From positions 62,001-126,000 of the IMG/VR virus record IMGVR_UViG_3300029267_002897: a stretch of 64,000 bases of DNA; one strand, given 5' to 3'. This DNA comes from a virus. The notes under the pieces are model-generated. The model worked only from the letters and a program-made list of their open reading frames with translations. It was not told the origin of the DNA and ran no database searches. This document shows, piece after piece, positions 40,447-49,943 of the stretch. How positions within the stretch are numbered: position 1 is the stretch's first letter; each line of letters starts with the position of its first letter. Position numbers and translations under genes: made by a program.

Positions 40447-42588
40447 CTACCCCAGCAACGCAAATGTTATCAGGTCTGCCCGCGTCCGGTACACTACCGT
40501 TCGGTCAGAGATACCGCGCAGGACATAGTAGTTACTGAGCTCGCTGTCTGTGGCAATCTCAGTGACTCCCTGCTCTTGCATCTCGTCAGGCACGATGATG
40601 TCTGGGCCATTCTCCAGCGTCACCCCGTTCGATGGAAGCGAGAAGATGGAGACAACATCAGTGGTCTTGAACTCCAAAATTTGCCCGTCTGGAGAGTTGA
40701 GCGTGTAGTAGATGTCGAACGGCGGAATCGACCCAATCTCATCGTATTCGTTCCGCAACTGCGTGGCGATGTCCGACATGTCGAGGTTGTCGTTGGGGTC
40801 GAACTGATTAATAAACGAGGCCACCGTTTGCGCAGCATCTGACTCGTCCAAAAACCGCGTAGCTGTCGTCTTGTGCTTGTATGGTATCGTCATCGTCACC
40901 CAAACAGGATGACGCGCTTTGAGTAAATGGTTAGCGGAAGTGATTCGCGTGTCCGGGCCTTTTATCCAGTCATGAATGGAATTGAAATCTCGCAGAGACT
41001 GGTATGCGACCTTCAGGTTCTTCCCGTCGAATTTGTCCATCTGCGTCAGGTACCCGACACGGATGAAAGTAACGGCTTCCGCCGACTGTCCTTTCTCCGG
41101 ATTGATGACCTCAACCTGATATTCAGAAGTGCCAAGAACAGAGCCCGCGATAGGGGTCCCGTTCACGCGGTTAGTGAACCGCAACGTTCCCGTCGAGGGG
41201 TCAATGAGGTCTGCGTCTGCGCTGTCCGGGTCCGTGATTTCAACAGAAAGAATATCCTGCTTGGGCCTCCCGGAAAGAACCATGACTCCCGACTCACTGA
41301 TACGCCGCGACGTTCCCGGTGGAATGTGGGAGTAAGCGGGGTTGGTGCTGTAAGCCGCAATCCTCTCGTACACCATCCCGGGACCCGGGTCGAAATCCAG
41401 TTGGTCGAAATCAGGAGAGAACCATCCGATGGAATAGCGAACCTCGTTGTCGAGCATCTCATCCGACGCTTCCGGAAATGGCGTCTGCTCGCTCACGAAA
41501 ATTTCGTGGTCTGTCACTCGTACAATCTGGAAGCCTCGGGGAACTCCGATGATGCCATCCCGCAGGAACAGTATGTGCCCAGCTTGCACGCCCAAGGACG
41601 TGAAAGTTGCGGTGTCGTACGTCAGTTCCGGGTCTCGGAATACATTGATAACATTGTCCGGCCGCGGGTAGAGGCCACCCACAACCCCGCTTTCTTCCAC
41701 CCGGATGAGAGGAATCTCAACATAGGTGTCGTAGAACCCTCCGGTGTGCAGCTGGATGTGCCGCGCTATCTCCGTCTTCTTGTCCCGAATCATCTCGGGC
41801 TCACCCATCCCAACCGTGAATGTCGTCTCGATATCAGGAAATCGCTCCAGGAGAGTCGCGTCACACGAGCGATTATTGATGAGGTTACGAACCGTGATAG
41901 CAGTACGTGCCCTGACAATCAGGTCTTCCGTCGCTTCAGTACCCGTCCCACCTTCCGCTTCCTCTTTGTTCTCTGCGTAGGAGAAGTAAGGAATGCCGCC
42001 TGGTGCCTCAACTTGATAGAAACGCCCTGGCGTAATGTCGTACGCGGCATCCGCACGCGCAGCACGCAATGGCACCGACACCACATAATCAATGAGCGTC
42101 CCCTTTGCATCGAACTGCGGCAACATGGAGCTTCCGGCAATCACATAAGGGTCCGATTCCGCATCAATGTAGAACGCCAAGGTCGCTGTGCGCCAGAACT
42201 TGGTGTCCTTGGTGATGTTGACGGTCGCACGCTCACTGAAATGCAAGAGACCAGTCACGAATGAATAGGAGCCGCCCCGGCGAGTGACGAACCAATTGGA
42301 CATCACCTCGTCCACCATCTGGGCGTAATCCACGGGGTCTCCCGTCAGCGTGCCGCCTTCGGAGAGGTTTTCAAGCTCCTCTTCGATGAGCATGATGGAT
42401 TGCGACACACTGATGCGGTCCGCTTCCCCGCGAAGGTAGGCGTAAAGGTAGGCGAATGCCTTAACCGCCAGGTCCCGTAACGCTCCCCCACGGTTGAAGT
42501 CCCCCTCCGGTACTTTCTCACTCAGGTATTCAGCGAGAAAAAGTTCCGCATCATCGATGTCGCTTTGCGACAGTGTGATTTGTGCCAT
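40447..42588 (-). CDS. baseplate J-like wedge protein
   Basis: Encodes 713 residues. The N-terminal helical part (SEKVPEGDFNRGGALRDLAV then FAYLYAYLRGEADRI, about residues 23-60) is the pattern of baseplate J/gp6-like proteins of contractile tails. A central part with PGRFYQVEAPGG, ATEDLIVRARTAITVRNLIN and ERFPDIETTFTVGMGEPEM supports this (compare the conserved domain after the first third of gpJ). It sits just downstream of a gp25-like gene, as in other contractile systems. It should form the baseplate wedge ring that triggers sheath contraction. Confidence 0.75.
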   Translation of the reverse strand: MAQITLSQSDIDDAELFLAEYLSEKVPEGDFNRGGALRDLAVKAFAYLYAYLRGEADRISVSQSIMLIEEELENLSEGGTLTGDPVDYAQMVDEVMSNWFVTRRGGSYSFVTGLLHFSERATVNITKDTKFWRTATLAFYIDAESDPYVIAGSSMLPQFDAKGTLIDYVVSVPLRAARADAAYDITPGRFYQVEAPGGIPYFSYAENKEEAEGGTGTEATEDLIVRARTAITVRNLINNRSCDATLLERFPDIETTFTVGMGEPEMIRDKKTEIARHIQLHTGGFYDTYVEIPLIRVEESGVVGGLYPRPDNVINVFRDPELTYDTATFTSLGVQAGHILFLRDGIIGVPRGFQIVRVTDHEIFVSEQTPFPEASDEMLDNEVRYSIGWFSPDFDQLDFDPGPGMVYERIAAYSTNPAYSHIPPGTSRRISESGVMVLSGRPKQDILSVEITDPDSADADLIDPSTGTLRFTNRVNGTPIAGSVLGTSEYQVEVINPEKGQSAEAVTFIRVGYLTQMDKFDGKNLKVAYQSLRDFNSIHDWIKGPDTRITSANHLLKARHPVWVTMTIPYKHKTTATRFLDESDAAQTVASFINQFDPNDNLDMSDIATQLRNEYDEIGSIPPFDIYYTLNSPDGQILEFKTTDVVSIFSLPSNGVTLENGPDIIVPDEMQEQGVTEIATDSELSNYYVLRGISDRTVVYRTRADLITFALLG

Positions 42589-42592
42589 CCGC

Positions 42593-43039
42593 TTACCTCG
42601 TAGCCAAATCCATCAGGCGCAACGTCAACCGCTCTTCTTCGCGGTTAACGATTTCGACCCAAATTTCTACCCCATCACCCTGGTCATTCAGCTTGAAACC
42701 AATCAGTCGTGCGTTCAGTAGACTCTCGTTGGCGTCGTAGTCTCCTTCGAGGTCCTGCTCTCGCACTTGCTCATTCGTCTCATCAATCGAAACCGTGATT
42801 ACGTCCTGCACCTCAGGGGAGCGAAGACTCAAGTTTCCGCCGACCATGTTAGCGAATTCAGTTCCCGCATCCGGGTCTCGCGGGTCACTTCCCAACGGAG
42901 TCATAAACGTTTTTGCCCATCGATTAACCAAGGCTTGCGGTCCTTTGACCTTGAGCGCGGCTTTGAACCCGAACGTGAAGACCTTCAGACCTTTGGATGC
43001 GTCTTGCGGAACTGGTTGAAAGTGAATGTCGTAAGGCAT
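42593..43039 (-). CDS. baseplate gp25-like protein
   Basis: Encodes 148 residues. FGFKAALKVKGPQALVNRWAK and FMTPLGSDPRDPDAGTEFAN, followed by a domain ending GVEIWVEIVNREEERL, fit the size and layout of GPW/gp25 baseplate proteins that link sheath to baseplate. Adjacent to the J-like gene. Start overlaps the previous gene's stop. The similarity is by pattern and gene order, not a database match. Confidence 0.65.
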   Translation of the reverse strand: MPYDIHFQPVPQDASKGLKVFTFGFKAALKVKGPQALVNRWAKTFMTPLGSDPRDPDAGTEFANMVGGNLSLRSPEVQDVITVSIDETNEQVREQDLEGDYDANESLLNARLIGFKLNDQGDGVEIWVEIVNREEERLTLRLMDLATR

Positions 43040-44454
43040 CAGTAAAGCTCCTCGGTATCCACTCCGCCACCTCGACTATCCGCAAGCGTTGTAGCCGAGG
43101 TGTCTTCCGGGTAGTCCGCAGGCACAATCGTTGGGTTCTCCAGAGCCACTTCAAGCTGCTTCCCTATCCCCTGGCGCTGCTTCTGTACAATACTCTCGTT
43201 AGCTGCCCGAGTGGCCGCCTCATCTCGATAGTCTGCGCGAGACTTGTTGATTTCCTCGTGTGTACGATGCACCCCGGACAGGATATGGATCGAGGGATTT
43301 GTCATAATACCCCGAGTCACCCCCCGCGCATCTGGCCCCAACGACTGTATGATTTCCTCTACCCACTGTAACCGACCTTCAACTCCAGGCCGCTTCTTGA
43401 TGAAACTGAGGTACTCATCAACATGCCCCTGTTGCGAGACGAGTTGGAAGAACGCATCCCAATTGCTCTCCTCTTGGAAATGCGGGGATACGTCCACGAT
43501 GTCGGAGCCGCTGTCGATGATATGGCCGTGCATCGTATACCCCGTAAAGGAAGCGTCGGCATTCTTGCTCGTAGTATGTTCGACCGTCTGTAATTCCGGA
43601 ATTGCATTCTGCAATTTGCGAACGAGAATGGCTAACGTCCGGTATTGGTAAACCGAGTAATCCCAATGCTGCAACGTCCCTTCAGTGCCGGGCGGCGTCC
43701 CCCCCGGAAGCCACGTCGCGGTCGCCGGGCGATTGCCCTGCGCATCTCCAGGCATGTATAGGGCCTCTTCAAGCCCAATTGAAATGCACGTATCGCTGAG
43801 CACTCCAGAAGAATTGATGATGTCGTTACAGTCCGCCATCACATACAGATTGCCTGCGCGGTCAATCAGGAAATGTACTGCGGTGACAGGTTGCGGGGCA
43901 CTCACAAGCGCTCGGAGTGCGGACGAAAAGCGGTCCCACTGGGCATACCCTAGTGCCGTATTCGTACCGGTAGGTATCCAAACCAGAGATTCCAAGCTCC
44001 CAATCTCAACAAAGTGCGAGATGAGGCCGTTCCGCTGGTTCATCTTCCCCATCCACTTACCGCTGGACTGAAAGGCATGCCATTGCTGTCCGAACGAATG
44101 CAGAACGATTTGCTTGATTTCGCGGTTATCGTCTTTCGTCCATGGCACATACGAACCAGGAGCAGCATAGGTGTAGCGCACCTTCACGTCTGACGGAAAA
44201 CCTTCTGAGTTCAACACGCGGTTGCGCCGCGTAACTTCCGGGGAAGCCAGAGTCCCCGCATTCAGGAAGCTCATGACATTCTGGTAGAGGTACCCGGAGA
44301 AGTCTCCTAGTACCTCGAGCCAGGAAGGGGCGTCAGGGGCTCCTGTCGCATCCTCCGCGTTGAAGATAGTGTGGTCTGCCAGGTACTTACCCGACGTCAG
44401 ATTCTCTTCTTCTGCCGCGAGCAGCTTCTCCAGCTGGTTATCCGTCAACGCCAT
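43039..44454 (-). CDS. tail-associated N-acetylmuramoyl-L-alanine amidase-like protein
   Basis: Encodes 471 residues. Residues about 110-320 match the Amidase_2 fold: IVLHSFGQQWH (zinc His), HFLIDRAGNLYVMADCND, ISIGLEEALYM and MHGHI (late zinc His). It would trim peptidoglycan during genome injection, being placed in the tail operon rather than with a lysis gene. N-terminal and C-terminal extensions with no known family probably anchor it in the baseplate. The end has a Gly/Asp-rich tail. It overlaps the sigma-like gene by three bases (TGATG type). Confidence 0.75.
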   Translation of the reverse strand: MALTDNQLEKLLAAEEENLTSGKYLADHTIFNAEDATGAPDAPSWLEVLGDFSGYLYQNVMSFLNAGTLASPEVTRRNRVLNSEGFPSDVKVRYTYAAPGSYVPWTKDDNREIKQIVLHSFGQQWHAFQSSGKWMGKMNQRNGLISHFVEIGSLESLVWIPTGTNTALGYAQWDRFSSALRALVSAPQPVTAVHFLIDRAGNLYVMADCNDIINSSGVLSDTCISIGLEEALYMPGDAQGNRPATATWLPGGTPPGTEGTLQHWDYSVYQYRTLAILVRKLQNAIPELQTVEHTTSKNADASFTGYTMHGHIIDSGSDIVDVSPHFQEESNWDAFFQLVSQQGHVDEYLSFIKKRPGVEGRLQWVEEIIQSLGPDARGVTRGIMTNPSIHILSGVHRTHEEINKSRADYRDEAATRAANESIVQKQRQGIGKQLEVALENPTIVPADYPEDTSATTLADSRGGGVDTEELY

Positions 44455-45164
44455 CAGTACTGCCCGCGCTGTATCCGTTGAAGGTCGTTAGTGAACTTCC
44501 GCTTGCGGTAGCTCAACTGTCCTTGGGTCAACTGATGCTTACGCATGAGCTGCTGATTCGTCATCGGGCGCTGGTTGTTATACCCCGTAATGTCCTCAAA
44601 GAGTCGGCGATTGGTGGGGCTGAGCCCGTGATAGTAAAAGTCCACAACCGGCTCTTGTGTCTCATCTCCTTCAATGTACGCACCCTCGGATTCCACCAGT
44701 TCGCGACGAGCAAATGAGTGCTGAAAGTCCGTAACCTTACGCTGGGGCCACCCAAGTTGGTCCGCCATCTCGTCTACGGTAGGGTCGCGCCCTAACGTAT
44801 CCACCAAACGATTCTGTGCAATCTGGAATGCATTGTAGTTGAGCTGCTTATTCTCCGGCAGACGTGCCACGTTCTGGTACGGGTAGACGTGCCGTGAGAG
44901 TTTTCTAATCTGACTCGTAACGTGAGTGGCGACCGCAGCTCCGCGATTGGGGTCGTACTTCTTCAACGCATCAACAGTGAGCATCCGCGCTTTCGATTCT
45001 AGTGCAGGCCGCGGAACCGTCGACCCCCACTTTCCCACCTCTTTTTGGATGATGGGGTTCAACTCATGAAGCAACGCATTCAGCGTGGAGGGGTCCTGAA
45101 AACGCTTCTTTCGGGCCTCATGCCACAGTTCAAGGTCACGTTGATGTCGATTTTGCATCGTCAT
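44454..45164 (-). CDS. sigma-70-like factor in tail operon
   Basis: Encodes 236 residues. ALKKYDPNRGAAVATHVTSQ and IRKLSRHVYPYQNVARLPEN (residues 66-105) match region 2 of sigma factors, where DPxxG and the aromatic run form the core. A region 3-like LGRDPTVDEMADQLGWPQRKV (125-145) follows. The C-terminal third has a helix-turn-helix-like QQLMRKHQLTQGQLSYRKRK, in the place of region 4. It is read from inside the tail operon and could drive late transcription from the CCTATACTT-like promoters. Weak ribosome binding at the ATG suggests coupling to the preceding gene. Confidence 0.75.
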   Translation of the reverse strand: MTMQNRHQRDLELWHEARKKRFQDPSTLNALLHELNPIIQKEVGKWGSTVPRPALESKARMLTVDALKKYDPNRGAAVATHVTSQIRKLSRHVYPYQNVARLPENKQLNYNAFQIAQNRLVDTLGRDPTVDEMADQLGWPQRKVTDFQHSFARRELVESEGAYIEGDETQEPVVDFYYHGLSPTNRRLFEDITGYNNQRPMTNQQLMRKHQLTQGQLSYRKRKFTNDLQRIQRGQY

Positions 45165-45166
45165 GT

Positions 45167-48100
45167 CTACAATTGCGGTGTTGCGTACCGCCCCTCACCA
45201 CGTACGATAGCACGATAACGCCGTAAAGCTGTATCCCAGTCCTGCCGTGTCTGGGGCACACCAAAACCTGCTGTAATTATATCCCATGTGCCGTCTGCGT
45301 TCGGCGGATAGTCCGGAGCGTCCCCTACATTCGTGATTCTCTGGATAATCGAATCCGCAGGATTCCCCGGTCCCTGGAGAAAAGCATCTATGCGCCCCCA
45401 GAAAGTTGCGCCTCCCCGAACCTGCCCACGTCCTCCAGCACGAGTAGAACTAAAGAACGAGGTATCCATTCCTTTAACGACTCCCCCTTCCTTCGCTAAA
45501 TCTCCAATACTCTTCCCGTGCCGAAGCTCTACGAAATCCCGTAAGGTACATACCGGGCGTGCGATGTACAGCATCGCAGCATCGGCCGAACGGAATTGGT
45601 CATAGAACTTGGGCTTCGGAGTAGTGAGAACACCCTTGGCGTAGTCAAATGCCGTGCCACCGCTCGGGTCCAGGGGCTTACTATCAACATCCGTCACCGC
45701 AACGGTCTCTTCCCAGTCGAATGCCGCCTTTTTGCGCACGCTCGCAAAGAAGACCTGACGGTAGAAGTCATCAGCAGTGCTCCACCGCTGGAAGACCTCT
45801 GCGACATCAGGGATGGGCTCCGTAGGCCCGCAGTCGTAATTAGATACTTCCTGCTCCGCCACCGACTCCTCTACGCCTTGACGCAGAATCTTGATGAACT
45901 CCGGGAAAGACCTACAGAACGCGAAATTGATGGACGTGGACATATTCGGGGAGCCCGCAGCTGCCGACAAGTTATGCGTCACCTGCGTGACATACCCGAA
46001 CACGTCAAAACCCGAGGTCTTCTCGTCGAAGATGACTGCGGGGAAGCCTGGGACGATATAGGGATTGAATACCGTCGTGACGCCGCCTGCACGCTTCTCG
46101 AAGCGAGAACGGTAAAACTCGTAGCGAGCGTAAAGGCGGAACAATCGCCCGAGCGGACTATTGACGCCGCCCGCCAAACTAGCTTCCGAGAATACACTCT
46201 GAAGCGCATCTTCCGCAGGGGCGTTAGTTTCAGCTTGCGGCTGCGCATCTGTGTCTTCCGGCTCGGCCACTGCGGGAGTTTCCTCAACCGTCTGTGGCGG
46301 AGTCAGGTCTCGAGACTTCCACTTGGTAAACGCCGCTTTAAAACGTTTCCAGGACTTCGTAGCACTCTCGTGGATGGTGACTCCATCCGAACGGTAGACG
46401 TTATCGTCCCCGGGCTTGAACTTGAACTTCCAAATGAGGGAGCCGTCCGACGCACCAAATTTGAATGCTAGAATCCCACGCTTCGTGTTCACATTAGACA
46501 GGTCATTGGGGTCCCCCGGGGAACCGGTAACTTGCTTCGGACGTTTCACCATGTAGTGGTGTAATAGTGCGATTCCCATCTTCAGGTTATCGTCGGGGTC
46601 CAGACGATTAACCTGGTCCAGAGTGCGCCCTTCCCACCCAAACTTTCGCTTCGCCAATTTGTAGGCGAATTCCACGGTATCTACGGTGCGCTTGCTCTTA
46701 CCCGTATGCGGATTCGTCCACTCCCCGGCAACCTGGAGCTGCATCAAACCGCCGCCCCCGTCCCACGAAATGTTGTTCGGAACAAATCCTGATTCCCGCT
46801 CCACAATGCCATACACCATCGCCGCCGGAATGTTGTACTTCCCCGCATACTTGGAAACGATAGGCTTCATCGCCTCCTTGATTTTCTTACGCCCCATCCG
46901 GTTCCAGTCTCCGGCTTCGTACGCCGTCTGGGCAGACGCTTTGTATTTCTGCTCCAGAATGTAGAGCCACGGAGGAGCATTCCGCTGCTCGGTAACTGGT
47001 CCTTTGTAAATCTCTTCTGGATATATCAAGAAATTCTTGGTGTTCTGCTTGGGGTCTGTCAGGTAGAGCTCCATGCGCTTTGCGACTACGGGAGGATACC
47101 CAGTAGTCAGAAGCTCTCCCACTAGAGCCTGGATACTTCCCTGAGCTTGTGCTGACACAATATTCGACATGTACTTCTCGCCCAGGTAGAGCCGCGTCGG
47201 CTGCGACATGTACCCTTCCTGGAACGTGTACTGCGTAATCATCGACGGGAAAATCATGTTACAGCGGGGCGGGATGGCAAACACGCACTGAGGCTTCACG
47301 AGATGATGCAGAATACCTCCGAAAGTATTCGCGCTATTGCGGATGACGCTGCCATTCTTCCGACGATTCGCCGCGCCCTTCAACAACCCTGTTTTCTTTT
47401 GAATACTCACAACGGGCGGACCCGGAATCGTGACGATCTCGAAGAACATGGTGCTATAGATGGTCTGCAACAATTGCCACATGCTGCCGGAATGTCCGAT
47501 GCTCTGTCCCAGATGTTGTTGGAGTGCGTTCATCACCTCCGTGGATTGCGTCGCTTTCAACAACGGGAAGCAGCCCTCAATAGACTTTGCGTCGTCACTA
47601 TCGAAATAAGGAAGTCCCGCCCACCGCCGCCGGAAGTCCGTTAAGTTCATCCAACGCGCAAAGAAATTGCGTCCAGCGACTGAAGCTGCATTAGCGGGGA
47701 GCTTCCCGGGCTCCGCGGTACTCGCACTCTCCGCCGTCACATCAATTGGGGCGAGCAGAGCCTTGAATACGTTCGACACAAACTCAAAGGGGCTGCGGAC
47801 AAAACCCTCTGGTCCCGTCGAGACTGTGCCACTGTCCGAACTCTCCGTCTGGCGCACAAGCCCCTCGAGAAACAACGATGCCGGGTAGTAGACCATAGAC
47901 TGCGAGTACAGGTTGGGGTTCTGCGCCGTAGCAGGAGAGGAGTTGACCACGATGTCGTCAACCGCCGACATGTAGTAGAAGTACAGTTGCTCCATGATTT
48001 GTGTCTGAGCGCGGCACTGTACCTCAATGAAACGGCTCGTCCCCATGTTGGTGTATGACCAGCCAACAATCTCAAACTCCGCCAAGAATTTGAACTCGGG

Positions 48101-48337
48101 ATTCGACGGGTCAAACCACTCGTCCAGGTAGAAAACCTCAACCTGAATGCGGTCCTCAAATCCAAGGCGCTGAAGGATTACATGCGGCACCATGGTAATG
48201 CGCAGTTCCGGGATTTGCCACACCCCAAACTGGCACTGCACCGAGACTACCGGAACCTCCACGCCGTTGAAATAGACCAGCCACGCCGCCTGGTGCGGGA
48301 CATTTACGGTGTAATTAGTGAAGTCTCGCTGCGCCAT
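45167..48337 (-). CDS. large tail/baseplate hub protein with lytic transglycosylase domain
   Basis: Encodes 1056 residues from the ATG at 48337 (overlapping the previous stop, TGATG); an earlier ATG at 48385 lies in the preceding gene. A middle segment, residues about 485-620, shows a goose-type/soluble lytic transglycosylase fold: IPAAMVYGIVERESGF (catalytic Glu), GGGGLMQLQVAG, then MGIALLHHYM. The flanks are beta-rich with no clear family; the C-terminal Gln/Pro-rich linker (PQTVEETPAVAEPED) separates a further domain. It should cut glycan strands at infection, complementing the amidase next door. No signal peptide. Confidence 0.75.
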   Translation of the reverse strand: MAQRDFTNYTVNVPHQAAWLVYFNGVEVPVVSVQCQFGVWQIPELRITMVPHVILQRLGFEDRIQVEVFYLDEWFDPSNPEFKFLAEFEIVGWSYTNMGTSRFIEVQCRAQTQIMEQLYFYYMSAVDDIVVNSSPATAQNPNLYSQSMVYYPASLFLEGLVRQTESSDSGTVSTGPEGFVRSPFEFVSNVFKALLAPIDVTAESASTAEPGKLPANAASVAGRNFFARWMNLTDFRRRWAGLPYFDSDDAKSIEGCFPLLKATQSTEVMNALQQHLGQSIGHSGSMWQLLQTIYSTMFFEIVTIPGPPVVSIQKKTGLLKGAANRRKNGSVIRNSANTFGGILHHLVKPQCVFAIPPRCNMIFPSMITQYTFQEGYMSQPTRLYLGEKYMSNIVSAQAQGSIQALVGELLTTGYPPVVAKRMELYLTDPKQNTKNFLIYPEEIYKGPVTEQRNAPPWLYILEQKYKASAQTAYEAGDWNRMGRKKIKEAMKPIVSKYAGKYNIPAAMVYGIVERESGFVPNNISWDGGGGLMQLQVAGEWTNPHTGKSKRTVDTVEFAYKLAKRKFGWEGRTLDQVNRLDPDDNLKMGIALLHHYMVKRPKQVTGSPGDPNDLSNVNTKRGILAFKFGASDGSLIWKFKFKPGDDNVYRSDGVTIHESATKSWKRFKAAFTKWKSRDLTPPQTVEETPAVAEPEDTDAQPQAETNAPAEDALQSVFSEASLAGGVNSPLGRLFRLYARYEFYRSRFEKRAGGVTTVFNPYIVPGFPAVIFDEKTSGFDVFGYVTQVTHNLSAAAGSPNMSTSINFAFCRSFPEFIKILRQGVEESVAEQEVSNYDCGPTEPIPDVAEVFQRWSTADDFYRQVFFASVRKKAAFDWEETVAVTDVDSKPLDPSGGTAFDYAKGVLTTPKPKFYDQFRSADAAMLYIARPVCTLRDFVELRHGKSIGDLAKEGGVVKGMDTSFFSSTRAGGRGQVRGGATFWGRIDAFLQGPGNPADSIIQRITNVGDAPDYPPNADGTWDIITAGFGVPQTRQDWDTALRRYRAIVRGEGRYATPQL

Positions 48338-48834
48338 CAGCCACCCCGCTGTTCGACGTATGCAACCATCAGGATTATGGCACACCTGGCTGCTACTCGA
48401 AACACCGGGTTGAGCGACTGGAGGGCACTTTTCATGAGGGCAAGATGCTGCGGGCTTACAGCGAAATCCAACAGCGAATTAGCCACGTTCAGGTAGTCCC
48501 GGTCCCAGGCCACAAGCTCCCTGTCAATGGGAATGCTGTTGCGTTTCTCACAGATGGTCACCTGTAAAGTGCGCTTCGCGTTATTCAGCTCGGTGAAAAT
48601 GGGGCCGAGGTTACTGCCTAGCGTACGGAGAATGACCTCTCGGGTCTGCACGGCCACGAGAGGGGTATCTACAATATGCGTCAACAAGCGGCCACGAAGA
48701 GACTCCGAACCCGGCACTAAAGAGTAGGCCCGGGACATCACGATTTCGATGGGAATCATGGGACCTCGATGACAGCGTTTGGTCACCGGCCCTACCGGAC
48801 GTCCAGAAGTGTTGAATTCCCACTCGTACGGCAT
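48337..48834 (-). CDS. hypothetical tail protein
   Basis: Encodes 165 residues, mixed, with MPYEWEFNTSGRPVGPVTKR at the start and a helical C-terminal half. No family recognised. It overlaps both neighbours by one base at start and stop, typical of a compact virion operon. Probably a small tail or baseplate component. Confidence 0.6.
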   Translation of the reverse strand: MPYEWEFNTSGRPVGPVTKRCHRGPMIPIEIVMSRAYSLVPGSESLRGRLLTHIVDTPLVAVQTREVILRTLGSNLGPIFTELNNAKRTLQVTICEKRNSIPIDRELVAWDRDYLNVANSLLDFAVSPQHLALMKSALQSLNPVFRVAARCAIILMVAYVEQRGG

Positions 48835-49271
48835 CAGATTCTACCCCAGACGACGGGAATCTCCTTCGTCGCAATCTGCCCATAATTATCCGGACCAGTG
48901 TACCGGATAACTACTTTGGTTGCCACCGGCCACGGCAGCGTTTTCTGGATGTAGAAAGTGAGTGCGTGACCTTCTGTGCGCCGAACTTTGCTGTTCACCC
49001 CATCGTAGGGAGCTACGAAAGCGCTCCCATCATACGCAAGATTGTACGTGCCGCCACCGTCTTCACTAATCTCAACCTGGGTACCAGGGAAATCAATCCA
49101 GCTAGTGAAGCAATACGTCGTAAACTTGAGCGTCACGTCTGTCGGAACGTTCACGCTCTTGTCCAACGGTCGAGAAGTCAGGAAACGCGGCTCCGTCTTC
49201 GGGTCACCATGTCCGAACTGGGACTGCCCGAACGGAATGATGCCGAGACCACCGATAAATCTGTCGACCAT
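48834..49271 (-). CDS. beta-sandwich virion protein (Ig-like)
   Basis: Encodes 145 residues. The sequence FLTSRPLDKSVNVPTDVTLKF, QVEISEDGGGTYN and LTFYIQKTLPWPVATKVVIRY has the strand pattern and PxDVTLKF-type motif of bacterial Ig-like domains. Such proteins decorate the tail or baseplate. The 5' side carries a perfect CCTATACTT inside an inverted repeat, so it may be the first gene of its own late transcript. Confidence 0.6.
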   Translation of the reverse strand: MVDRFIGGLGIIPFGQSQFGHGDPKTEPRFLTSRPLDKSVNVPTDVTLKFTTYCFTSWIDFPGTQVEISEDGGGTYNLAYDGSAFVAPYDGVNSKVRRTEGHALTFYIQKTLPWPVATKVVIRYTGPDNYGQIATKEIPVVWGRI

Positions 49272-49273
49272 TC

Positions 49274-49303
49274 ATAGCACCTCTAGGGAAGTATAGGTGC
49301 TAT
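49274..49303. promoter_or_regulatory. inverted repeat with embedded late promoter element
   Basis: ATAGCACCT (49274-49282) and AGGTGCTAT (49295-49303) form a perfect nine-base inverted repeat with a twelve-base spacer. The CCTATACTT element (49289-49297, minus strand) overlaps its right arm, and the stop codon of the upstream gene lies in that arm. It may be an operator, an attenuator or a processing site. The distance from the element to the downstream start is 17 bases. Confidence 0.5.
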
Positions 49304-49911
49304 CTCCGGCGCTTACGAGGCTTTTTGGCAGGCTTCTTCTTGGGCTTGGGGGCTTCAGCCTCTTCTTCAACGCCGTCCTCGTCGTCCTCGTCGTCCTCGT
49401 CGTCATCCAAATCGAAAACGACAATCTTGGCCTCGATGAAGTTCTCCAGGTCGCGTGCCGCAATCACATCGTCTGGAATCAACGAGAACTTGATTTGGTA
49501 CGGAGTAAACTCGACCTCTTCCTGGAGAAGCTCTTTGTACTGCTCATTTTGCTCCTCTTGTTCCTTGACCCCCTCGGGGAACTTCTTCTTGAGCTTCTTC
49601 AGTTCCTTGTCAAAGACTATCTGGTCAGCGATGTCATACGACTGCGCACCTACAGGACCCCGCATGATTGGACGATTCTTCTCGTCCTTGTCCGCATGCT
49701 TCTTGCAGAGTTCGATACGCGCCTCTTCCCACTCCTTGACCGCATCGCTCGGTTTTCGCGCCTCTTCCAGAGCTTCGATGAACTCCTTCAATTTATTGCG
49801 GTTGCGCGCAACGGCGTACGCTAAGCGCTTGTTCTTAGCATCGCCGTACCGTCCAAGCGCCATATTCAAGTTGAGAACATCGAGATTCGTGAGCGTCTTA
49901 GTTACAGGCAT
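49300..49911 (-). CDS. hypothetical virion-associated protein with acidic and Lys-rich tails
   Basis: Encodes 203 residues starting at the ATG at 49911, since AAGGAG is six bases ahead; an ATG two codons earlier directly abuts the AAGGAG. The N-terminal two thirds are helical and charged, ending with an acidic tract (DLDDDEDDEDDEDG) and a basic Lys/Pro/Arg-rich tail (KPKKKPAKKPRKRRR). The pattern resembles tail assembly or DNA-associated proteins, but no family is recognised. A hairpin containing a dispersed palindrome lies just upstream. Confidence 0.6.
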   Translation of the reverse strand: MPVTKTLTNLDVLNLNMALGRYGDAKNKRLAYAVARNRNKLKEFIEALEEARKPSDAVKEWEEARIELCKKHADKDEKNRPIMRGPVGAQSYDIADQIVFDKELKKLKKKFPEGVKEQEEQNEQYKELLQEEVEFTPYQIKFSLIPDDVIAARDLENFIEAKIVVFDLDDDEDDEDDEDGVEEEAEAPKPKKKPAKKPRKRRR

Positions 49912-49927
49912 TCCCATCTCCTTCTTG

Positions 49928-49943
49928 CTTTACAGCCGTAAAG
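49928..49943. repeat. dispersed palindrome copy CTTTAC-4-GTAAAG
   Basis: CTTTAC and GTAAAG flank AGCC in the gap before the gene at 49300-49911, only 17 bases from its start. It is related to TTTACGSCGTAAA but with a 4-base spacer. Confidence 0.4.
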
